Positions 1-5,639 of a DNA stretch of 5,639 nt are shown in pieces (position 1 is the stretch's first letter; each line of letters begins with the position of its first letter). The stretch lies in NCBI GenBank assembly GCA_017883345.1, contig JADGNT010000382.1, forward strand, positions 1-5,639, read 5' to 3'. This stretch comes from Candidatus Solibacter sp. GTDB taxonomy: Bacteria > Acidobacteriota > Terriglobia > Bryobacterales > Bryobacteraceae. The position numbers and the translations under genes were made by a program. The notes beneath the pieces were generated by a model. That model did not search any database, was not told where the DNA came from, and saw only the letters and a list, made by a program, of their open reading frames with translations.

Positions 1-731
1 CCATCGGCGCCGGAACCAATCGCGGGAGTGGCGATCACCTTCATGGTGGCGATATCGGTGACCGCCATCATCTTATTGCTGCACACGCTGAACAGCTTCT
101 TGTTCTTGACGTCGATGGCCAGGCCGGACGGGCCTTCGCATGGGGCTAGCGACGTGCGGCGGGTCACGCCGGGCTTGGCGGCATCGATCTCGACGACTTC
201 GCTGGAGTTTTCGATATTGACGTAGAGCTTGCCGGCGCCATCCATGGCGCAGTTTTCCGGCTTCTCGCCGATCGGGAAGGTGGCGATGATCTCATTGTTC
301 TTGGCGTTGATGGCGGTCGAGTCGTTGCTCCTGCCATTCATGGTGAAGATGCGCTGCGTCTTGGGCTCGTAGCAGATGGCATCGGGATTCTGCCCGGTAG
401 CGGGCTCGCCGGTCTTTTGCAGCGTCTTCAGATCGAAAATGGTCACCGAGTTGGATTGCCCGTTGGAGATGAAACCCTTGCCCACGTCGCTCGCCACGGC
501 GATGCCGTGCACGCCGTGCAATTGGGTGATTTGTCCGACCACCTTGCCGGCCTTGATATCCACCACTTCCACAATGCCGCCGTGCGAAGCGAAGATGCGC
601 TGCGTGACCGGGTCGACGGAGAGGTAATCCCAACCGCCGGTGCCGCCTACCTTGATCTTGTTGAGAACCTTGTAGCCTTCGGCGCTGAACGCGGCCGCGG
701 CCAACAGAACGAATAGCAGAGTCTTTTTCAT
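1..731 (-). CDS. Secreted YncE/YVTN-family beta-propeller protein, C-terminus cut off by the window edge
   Basis: The frame is open from an ATG at 731 to the left edge, giving 243 full codons and no stop. It begins MKKTLLFVLLAAAAFSAEGY, a typical Sec signal peptide (two lysines, hydrophobic core to about residue 14, small residues, likely cleavage near A17). The mature part is a run of about 40-residue blade units of the type 'hydrophobic - DP/D - x - RIF/KLY - V/N - x - VxxxD'. Examples are DYLSVDPVTQRIFASHGG (35-52), GIAVASDVGKGFISNGQSN (76-94), ICYEPKTQRIFTMNGRSND (119-137), CAMDGAGKLYVNIENS (161-176) and LAIDVKNKKLFSVCSN (204-219). This is the pattern of YncE-like proteins. Whole members are about 320-350 residues, so roughly 80-100 residues are probably missing. 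Such proteins are exported. Their binding partners are mostly unknown and no catalytic residues are visible, so no function is assigned. The start is supported by AAGGAG 9 bases upstream and the signal peptide. It follows the efflux permease in the same direction. Confidence 0.88.
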   Translation of the reverse strand, partial: MKKTLLFVLLAAAAFSAEGYKVLNKIKVGGTGGWDYLSVDPVTQRIFASHGGIVEVVDIKAGKVVGQITQLHGVHGIAVASDVGKGFISNGQSNSVTIFDLKTLQKTGEPATGQNPDAICYEPKTQRIFTMNGRSNDSTAINAKNNEIIATFPIGEKPENCAMDGAGKLYVNIENSSEVVEIDAAKPGVTRRTSLAPCEGPSGLAIDVKNKKLFSVCSNKMMAVTDIATMKVIATPAIGSGAD

Positions 732-740
732 CGTGTGTTA

Positions 741-746
741 CTCCTT
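741..746 (-). promoter_or_regulatory. Ribosome binding site of the beta-propeller gene
   Basis: On the minus strand AAGGAG lies 9 bases before the ATG at 731, a near-ideal Shine-Dalgarno match and spacing. It is the only strong one in the window; the adaptor and permease starts lack one. This fits independent translation initiation of the propeller gene, in contrast to coupled translation within the efflux operon. No convincing -35/-10 pair can be placed between this site and the palindrome at 766. Confidence 0.8.
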
Positions 747-765
747 ACCAGGTGTTAGTTATGTT

Positions 766-835
766 GTGGGGCAGGCGCTTCCGCCTGCCAACCCCAAATG
801 CACGGAACGTTGGCAGGCGGAAGCGCCTGCCCCAC
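766..835. repeat. Perfect 27-bp inverted repeat with nested hairpins (REP/BIME-like intergenic element)
   Basis: The arms 766-792 and 809-835 are exact reverse complements over 27 bases, separated by a 16-base spacer (793-808). Each arm contains its own palindrome: GGCAGGCG and CGCCTGCC around a 4-base loop, at 770-777/782-789 and 812-819/824-831. The transcript can therefore fold either as one 27-bp stem or as two 8-bp hairpins. The element starts 1 base after the permease stop codon (837-839) and ends 34 bases before the propeller ATG. No T-tract follows on either strand, so it does not look like a standard intrinsic terminator. Two inverted copies of a short GC-rich palindrome between same-direction genes match the form of REP pairs (BIMEs), which can stabilise upstream mRNA or attenuate read-through. 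Whether it is a dispersed genomic repeat cannot be seen from one copy pair. Confidence 0.9.
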
Positions 836-836
836 C

Positions 837-3800
837 TTAGTCATTCCGGCCTCCAATATAGTAGTGAACGGCCGGGGTCACCACCAGCGAGAGAACCATC
901 GAGGCGAGGATGCCGCCGATCACCGCGATGGCCAGGGGTTGGAGCATTTGCGAACCGGCGCCCAAAGCGAGCGCCAGCGGAATCATGCCGGCCACGGTCG
1001 CCAGCGCGGTCATCATGATGGGGCGCAGGCGGCGTTCGCCGGCGCGGATCATGGCATCTTCGGCGCCGATGCCTTCGGCGCGGAACTTCTGGTCGGCATC
1101 GAGCAGCAGAATGCCGTTCTTGGCCACGATGCCGATCACCATGATCAAGCCCATGAACGAGGAGATGTTGAAGGTGGTGCCAGTGACCAGCAGCGCCAGG
1201 AAGACGCCGCAGGTGGAGAGCAGCGCCGAAGCGATCACGGCGACGGGCGCCGCGAAATTGCCGAACTCGAACAGCAGCACCACGAAGACCAGCAAAATCG
1301 CCAGGATCAGCACGAATGCCAAGTCCTTAAACGATTTCTGCTGCTCTTCAAACTGGCCGCCATACTGCACGTGGATGCTGGGCGGCACCTTCAATTCGTC
1401 GATGGTCTGCTGCACCTTGGCCATGCCGTCGCCCAGATTCATATCTTCGAAGCGCGCCGTCACCTGCACGTCGCGCTGCAGGTTCTCGCGGCGGATTTCG
1501 GTCTGGCCCGGGATCTCGCGCATGCCGGCCAGCGTGCCGATGGTGCCGGTCTTGCCGGTGCCACTGATCAGCAGCGTATTCTGGATGGCTTCGAGCGAAG
1601 CGCGGGTGCTCTTGGGGAAGCGCACGCGGATGCCATAGGAGCGGTCGTTGACCACCACGGGCGGCGGAGCGGGCTCGCCTTGCAGCATGGCGCTGGCATC
1701 GAGTTCCACTTCCTGCGCGGTAAATCCGGCGCGCGCGGCGGCGGCCGGGTCCACGCTAAAAACCGTGGCCGGCCCGCTGATGGTGTTTTCGATTCCATCC
1801 AGCACGTCGACTACGCCGGGGATCTTCTTGATGGCGCCGGCGATTTGCGGAGCCCAGGCGTGCAGCAATTCCGGATCCTGGCCGAAGAGCTTGATGACGA
1901 CGGGTTCGGGCGCGCTGGTGAGATCGCCGATCATGTCCTGCAAAAGCTGCGGGAATTCCACGTCGAGCACCGGTTCCGCCTTTTTGATTTTGGCGCGCAC
2001 GGCGGCGATCACTTCCTCGCCGCTCAGTTTGCGGCCGCGCTTCAGCTTGACCGAGATATCGCCGGTATTGGCTTCGGTCACCTGGGCGAGTCCCAGTTGC
2101 ATGCCGGTGCGGCGCGACGTGCTCTCCACTTCCGGCATCTGGCGCAGCATCTCTTCCACGTGGGTGATGACGCGATTGGTCTCTTCGAGCGAGGAGCCGG
2201 CGGGCATGATGTAGTCGATGATGAAGCCGCCTTCGTCCATGGCGGGCAGCAGATCGCTGCCGGTGTGGGTATAGCAGAGATAGCTGCCGCCGATCAGGGC
2301 AAGCGAGAAGACGGCCAGAATCAGCGGGTGTTCCAGGGTGGTGCGCAGGGTGCGCTGGTAGATGCGCATCAGCCGGCCGGGCCCGCTGGCGGCGTCGGGG
2401 TGGAGTTTCTGTTTGCGGATGAAGTAGTGGCTGAGCGTCGGGGTCCAGGTCAGCGCCAGGGCGAGCGACGTGAGCAAGCTCACGCCCACAGTGACCGCCA
2501 GCGCGCGGAAGAAGACGCCGGTAACGCCGGTGATGGAGATCAGCGGGAGGAAGACCACGATCGGCGTAATAGTGGAGCCCACCAGCGGGGCGCGAATTTC
2601 GCGGATGGCGCTTGAGATGGCTTCGGCGCGCGATTGGCCGCTGTCGCGGTGCATGACGATGTTTTCCACCACCACGATGGCATCGTCGATCACCAGGCCC
2701 ACGGCGGCGGCCAGCCCGCCCAGCGTCATCAGGTTGAAGCTCTGATCCATGATGCGCAGCACAATGAACGTAATGGCGATGGTGGCGGGGATGACTAACC
2801 CCGCGACCAGCGACGTGCCCCAATCGCGCAGGAACAGCACCATGATCAGCGAAGCCAGTACCAGGCCGATCAGGATGGCGTCGCGTACGCTGGCGATGGA
2901 ATCCGTGACGATTTCCGACTGATCGTAGTACGGGCGCAGGTCGATGCCCTTGGGCAGTTCCTGGTGGATGCGCTCGATCTCGGCGTGCACCGCGCCGGCC
3001 ACCACCACGGTATTGCTGTCCGGCTGCCGGTAGACGTTGAGCAGTACGGCGGGCTTGGCGTTGGCGGTGACCACGGTGTAGACCGGCATCACGCTGGGAC
3101 CGACGGTGGCCACGTCGCCGATGCGCAGCGGCGCTCCCGCGGGGGTGGTCTTGATGACGATATCGCCGAGGTCGCCAGAGGTGCGCGCCTGCCCGCTGAC
3201 CAGGCTCAGCACCAACTGGTGATTGGCCTCGATCAGCCCGGGCGAATCGATCATGTTGCTGCGGCCGATGGCGTCCAGAATGTTGGGAATCGTGACGCCG
3301 GCCTGCACGAGTTTGGCGGGGTCGGGTTGGACTTCGAACTCGGGCACCTGGCCGCCTTGCACGATGATGGAGGAAACGCCGTCCTGCCGGTTGAGGCGGG
3401 GCTTGAGTTCATAGTTGGCCATTTCCCAGAGCTTGTCCTGCGGGAACTTGTCCGAGGTCAGGCTGTAGCCCATGATGGGAAACGCGGCGAAAGTCAGGCG
3501 GTTTACCGTAATCTTGGCGGTGGACGGCAGGCTGGATTGCGCGCGCGCCATGGCGGCGTTGACCAGCTCCAGCGTGCGGTACATATCCACCTTCCAGGAA
3601 AAGAACAGGTCGATTTCCGCCGTGCCGCGGCTGGTGAGACTCCACAGATGATCCAGCCCGGGCACCGTATTGACGGCCTCTTCGATGGGCTTGGTGACCG
3701 TGACCAGCATCTGGTCGATGGGGAAAACGCCGTTGTCGATGCCCACTACGATGCGCGGGAAATTCGTCTCCGGGAAGACCGAGACCGGAATGGTGAGCGC

Positions 3801-3917
3801 GAGATAGGCGCCCACGGCGATCAGGGTAAGGATGACGAAGATGATGGGCTTACCGTGACGGGCCGTCCAGTGCGGCGCGTCGGGCGTCGTGATCTGTGGG
3901 CTGATCGGGTCGCTCAT
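837..3917 (-). CDS. RND-family efflux permease (inner-membrane pump subunit)
   Basis: Complete at 1026 residues, the normal length for an RND pump that trades protons for substrate taken from the periplasm or membrane. The layout is typical: TM1 at about 24-43, a large periplasmic loop to about 338, TM2-TM6 at about 342-491, TM7 near 532-551, a second periplasmic loop to about 866, and TM8-TM12 at about 867-1018. TM4 carries GLVIDDAIVVVEN (407-419), with D411 and D412 matching the AcrB aspartate pair. TM10 carries GIVAKNGILLLD (929-940), with K933 matching the AcrB lysine, so the proton relay looks intact. MDEGGF (560-565) and EPVVIKLFG (671-679) resemble CzcA/CusA-type (HME) porter segments. 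However, the position of CzcA D402 is A405, so metal export is not supported and the substrate stays open. The ATG overlaps the adaptor stop (ATGA) and has no clear Shine-Dalgarno. Its stop is TAA, with a palindromic element right behind it. The family call is near certain; the subfamily is not. Confidence 0.96.
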   Translation of the reverse strand: MSDPISPQITTPDAPHWTARHGKPIIFVILTLIAVGAYLALTIPVSVFPETNFPRIVVGIDNGVFPIDQMLVTVTKPIEEAVNTVPGLDHLWSLTSRGTAEIDLFFSWKVDMYRTLELVNAAMARAQSSLPSTAKITVNRLTFAAFPIMGYSLTSDKFPQDKLWEMANYELKPRLNRQDGVSSIIVQGGQVPEFEVQPDPAKLVQAGVTIPNILDAIGRSNMIDSPGLIEANHQLVLSLVSGQARTSGDLGDIVIKTTPAGAPLRIGDVATVGPSVMPVYTVVTANAKPAVLLNVYRQPDSNTVVVAGAVHAEIERIHQELPKGIDLRPYYDQSEIVTDSIASVRDAILIGLVLASLIMVLFLRDWGTSLVAGLVIPATIAITFIVLRIMDQSFNLMTLGGLAAAVGLVIDDAIVVVENIVMHRDSGQSRAEAISSAIREIRAPLVGSTITPIVVFLPLISITGVTGVFFRALAVTVGVSLLTSLALALTWTPTLSHYFIRKQKLHPDAASGPGRLMRIYQRTLRTTLEHPLILAVFSLALIGGSYLCYTHTGSDLLPAMDEGGFIIDYIMPAGSSLEETNRVITHVEEMLRQMPEVESTSRRTGMQLGLAQVTEANTGDISVKLKRGRKLSGEEVIAAVRAKIKKAEPVLDVEFPQLLQDMIGDLTSAPEPVVIKLFGQDPELLHAWAPQIAGAIKKIPGVVDVLDGIENTISGPATVFSVDPAAAARAGFTAQEVELDASAMLQGEPAPPPVVVNDRSYGIRVRFPKSTRASLEAIQNTLLISGTGKTGTIGTLAGMREIPGQTEIRRENLQRDVQVTARFEDMNLGDGMAKVQQTIDELKVPPSIHVQYGGQFEEQQKSFKDLAFVLILAILLVFVVLLFEFGNFAAPVAVIASALLSTCGVFLALLVTGTTFNISSFMGLIMVIGIVAKNGILLLDADQKFRAEGIGAEDAMIRAGERRLRPIMMTALATVAGMIPLALALGAGSQMLQPLAIAVIGGILASMVLSLVVTPAVHYYIGGRND
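3914..3917 (-). promoter_or_regulatory. ATGA stop/start overlap coupling adaptor and permease translation
   Basis: The permease ATG (3917-3915) and the adaptor TGA (3916-3914) share the four bases ATGA. Upstream of the ATG the minus strand reads GCCGAAATCCAA, with no Shine-Dalgarno match. The likely mechanism is re-initiation by the ribosome that finishes the adaptor, which would link the amounts of the two pump subunits. The overlap is read directly; the coupling is inferred. Confidence 0.8.
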
Positions 3918-5230
3918 TTGGATTTCGGCTTGGCCTCGTCCTTCTTCTGGTCCTTGGCGCCCCCCGGTTCCGGCGGAGCGTTCTCGTCTTCGTCCGGGGC
4001 TTCCTTCACCGTGGTGTCGATGACCTTGACCTTGGCCTTGTCGTCGAGGCCGACGCCGCCCACGATGACCACCTCTTCGCCGGGGCGGACGCCGTTCAAG
4101 ATCTGCACCTTGTCGCCCTCGCGTACGCCCAGTTTCACGCTCCGGCGGTGCGCGATGTTATCCGGGGTGATCACCAGGCAGGCCGTGCCGCCCTCTTCGC
4201 CGGGGAGGATCGCCGCGATGGGAACCACCGGTGTGGCCTTGATGACCTCCGTCATGATGGTGACGTGCACGCTGGTGCCGGGCTTGAGTTGTTCGCCGGG
4301 GTTCTCGGCCTGCACCCAGACCTGAATGGTGGTGCTGTTGGGGTCGGTGGCCGGGCTGACCACGGTCACCTTGCCTGTGACGGTCTGGTTGGTATCGATC
4401 TGGGTGATGGTGGCGGGCTGGCCGACTCTGACGGATGCCGATTGGTTCTGCGGAACGTTGGCGCGCGCAATGATCTTGGAGATATCCATCACCGTGACCA
4501 GCGGGGCGCCGGGCGTGGCCATCTCGCCGGCGTAGAGCGGGCGATCGGCGACGACGCCGGAGATCGGGCTGACAATCTGCGAGTAACTCACCTGGGCTTG
4601 AGAAGATTGCAGATGGCTGCGCGCGGCGTCCACCTGCGAGGTTGCGGTCTTGATCTGTTCTTGCTTGCCGACGGATTGGAGAGCGCGCAGATGCTCCTGC
4701 GCGGAGAGCAGCGCGCCGTGGGCCTGTGCATAGGCCACTTGCGCATCGTCCACCAGTTTGCGGGCCAGCGCGCCCTGCTGGAAGAGTTTCTCGCGATTGT
4801 CGAGCAGCTTCTTGGCGGCGTCCTCGGTCTGTTTGGCGGTATCCACGTCGGTCTGCGCCTTGAATACGGCTTCGGGAACTTGCGCGGAGGTGGTGGAGCG
4901 GAGGTTGGCCTCGGTTTGGGCGAGCAGCGCCTGGCTTTCGGCGGCGCCGGCGGTGAGATCGCGGCTTTCGAGCACGGCGAGCAACTGGCCCTGTTTGACG
5001 TGATCGCCGCGCTGCACCAGGAAGCGCTGCACCGGCGCCGCGATCTTGGCCGTCACCCCAGCCTGGTCGCGCGGGAAGAGCATGCCATCGCCCGCCACGA
5101 TGCGGCGGATGGTGTCCTGGGTGACGGCGGTCACCTGGACGGGGGCGGGCGCTTCGGCCTCCGTCGCCTCCTTTTTGGAGCAGGAGACAAGGAGGAGGAG
5201 CGGAATGAGCAGGAGAGGTTTCTGATTCAT
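3914..5230 (-). CDS. RND efflux periplasmic adaptor lipoprotein (membrane fusion protein, HlyD/AcrA type)
   Basis: Complete at 438 residues. It joins the inner-membrane permease to the outer-membrane channel. MNQKPLLLIPLLLLVSC is a lipoprotein signal with lipobox LVSC; C17 would be lipidated, and serine at +2 does not favour inner-membrane retention by the E. coli rule. The first half of the lipoyl domain is at about 55-90 (VTAKIAAPVQRFLVQRGDHVKQGQLLAVLES). An alpha-helical hairpin rich in A, Q, K and E spans about 91-213. The second lipoyl half is at about 217-248 (SQIVSPISGVVADRPLYAGEMATPG). A beta-barrel follows at about 250-328 and a membrane-proximal domain at about 330-405 (VVPIAAILPGE, ILNGVRPGEEVVIVGG). 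The tail (406-438) is highly charged and probably disordered. At the hairpin tip the usual R-L-S/T contact motif aligns with N145, L149 and A156, so only the leucine is kept. The ATG lies 3 bases after the TolC-type gene's stop with at best a weak GGGG (5242-5245) as ribosome site, so coupled translation is likely. Confidence 0.95.
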   Translation of the reverse strand: MNQKPLLLIPLLLLVSCSKKEATEAEAPAPVQVTAVTQDTIRRIVAGDGMLFPRDQAGVTAKIAAPVQRFLVQRGDHVKQGQLLAVLESRDLTAGAAESQALLAQTEANLRSTTSAQVPEAVFKAQTDVDTAKQTEDAAKKLLDNREKLFQQGALARKLVDDAQVAYAQAHGALLSAQEHLRALQSVGKQEQIKTATSQVDAARSHLQSSQAQVSYSQIVSPISGVVADRPLYAGEMATPGAPLVTVMDISKIIARANVPQNQSASVRVGQPATITQIDTNQTVTGKVTVVSPATDPNSTTIQVWVQAENPGEQLKPGTSVHVTIMTEVIKATPVVPIAAILPGEEGGTACLVITPDNIAHRRSVKLGVREGDKVQILNGVRPGEEVVIVGGVGLDDKAKVKVIDTTVKEAPDEDENAPPEPGGAKDQKKDEAKPKSK

Positions 5231-5233
5231 GGG

Positions 5234-5639
5234 CTAGAAGACCCCGGTTAGAGTTTGCAGGGCGGCAAGCGCCAGACGGTAGCGCGCCAGCCCGTCGTCG
5301 TAGGCGTTGCGCGCGCCGAACAGCGTGGCTTGCGCGTCCACCACTTCGAGCACGGTGACTTCGCCGGCCTGGTAGCGCAGCGTGGTGAGCTTGAGGCTTT
5401 CCTCCGACAGATCGAGCGAGTGCTTGAGCGAGGCCATCTGGCTGGAGGCGACGTTGGCCTCCAGGTAAAACCCATTCAGGTTGGCGAGCAGTTGGCGCTG
5501 CGTGAAGCTGAGATCGGTGCGCGCCTGCTGGAGTTTGAGTTCGGCCTGCCTCACCTTGCTGCGCGCCGCGCCCCAGTTCCACACCGGAACATTGAGGCTG
5601 GCCACCACGTAGTTGCCGATGTTGTTCTGGCCGAATTCA
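5234..5639 (-). CDS. TolC-family outer-membrane efflux channel, C-terminal part only
   Basis: The last 134 codons and the TAG stop (5236-5234) are present. The frame is open to the right edge, so the start and about two thirds of a usual 430-480 residue protein lie outside. The visible part begins EFGQNNIGNYVVASLNVPVWNWGAA, which matches the beta-strand and turn 'xLxVPxxxxGxxxxxV' that opens the second repeat of the outer-membrane efflux domain. Two long amphipathic helices follow (about visible residues 24-75 and 80-130). They include the family's best-kept stretch, LRYQAGEVTVLEVVDAQATL, then ARNAYDDGLARYRLALAALQTLTG. The protein ends within a few residues of that LTG, as many TolC-like channels do. 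Members are trimers forming a barrel in the outer membrane and a helical tunnel into the periplasm. As first gene of the visible operon it would supply the exit duct for the adaptor and permease downstream. A GTG inside the frame at 5608 is not the real start, because the domain continues upstream of it. Confidence 0.94.
   Translation of the reverse strand, partial: EFGQNNIGNYVVASLNVPVWNWGAARSKVRQAELKLQQARTDLSFTQRQLLANLNGFYLEANVASSQMASLKHSLDLSEESLKLTTLRYQAGEVTVLEVVDAQATLFGARNAYDDGLARYRLALAALQTLTGVF

Noticed and set aside
732..765. Promoter for the beta-propeller gene between the repeat and the start
   Set aside because: Only weak AT-rich -10-like strings are present, and a -35 box would fall inside the palindrome without a TTGACA-like match.
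766..835. Rho-independent terminator at the inverted repeat
   Set aside because: No T-run follows the stem on either strand (AACATAAC on the minus side, CTTAGTCA on the plus side), so the standard signature is missing. Some termination effect is not excluded.
798..2615. 605-codon open frame on the plus strand opposite the permease
   Set aside because: Its product is rich in H, G, A, Q, R and D with no domain pattern, and it lies exactly antisense to a clear RND permease. Long antisense frames are expected in GC-rich coding DNA.
2964..4325. 453-codon plus-strand open frame opposite the permease and adaptor junction
   Set aside because: The composition is shadow-like (many H, D, G, R) and it runs across two real genes on the other strand.
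4148..5251. 367-codon plus-strand frame and the overlapping 474-codon minus-strand frame (4158-5582)
   Set aside because: Both are out of frame with the well-supported adaptor and TolC-type genes, have biased composition and show no recognisable domain.
5606..5608. GTG at 5608 as the start of a short 124-residue protein
   Set aside because: The TolC-family beta-strand and turn continue upstream of it in the same frame to the window edge, so it is an internal valine codon.
5633..5638. GAATTC (EcoRI site) at the very end of the window
   Set aside because: It could hint at a clone end, but it lies in frame inside the TolC-type coding sequence (Glu-Phe) and a 6-base match is easily chance.

Overview
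The window holds one transcriptional unit on the minus strand, read from right to left. It is the end of a tripartite RND efflux operon followed by a gene for an exported beta-propeller protein. The DNA is GC-rich and densely coding. Genes in the operon overlap or lie 3 bases apart, and the one clear Shine-Dalgarno sequence is in front of the propeller gene. The operon order (outer-membrane factor, adaptor, permease), the adaptor's lipobox and the outer-membrane channel show a diderm (Gram-negative type) bacterium. The protein style and the GGCAGGC/GCCTGCC palindrome suggest Acidobacteriota (Solibacter/Bryobacter-like). That is an impression from memory, not something the window proves.

Layout from the right edge: (1) 5639-5234, the C-terminal part of a TolC-family outer-membrane channel, whose start lies outside the window. 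(2) 5230-3914, a complete RND periplasmic adaptor (membrane fusion protein) made as a lipoprotein. (3) 3917-837, a complete 1026-residue RND permease whose ATG overlaps the adaptor stop as ATGA. (4) 836-732, a 105-bp gap mostly filled by a perfect 27-bp inverted repeat with a 16-base spacer. Each arm is itself an 8-bp hairpin, so the element looks like a paired REP unit (BIME). (5) 731-1, the first 243 full codons of a secreted YncE/YVTN-type beta-propeller protein, which runs off the left edge.

The three efflux proteins should form one envelope-spanning pump. The permease uses the proton gradient (D411, D412, K933 match the HAE/AcrB-type proton relay), the adaptor bridges, and the TolC-like protein provides the outer-membrane exit. 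The substrate cannot be read from the sequence. The propeller gene points the same way but is separated by the palindromic element, so it may be read through at a different level or have its own promoter. There is no gene-free stretch longer than 300 bases. The long plus-strand ORFs opposite the efflux genes are GC-driven shadows. I see no previously undescribed system here; the nested palindrome is the most unusual item.
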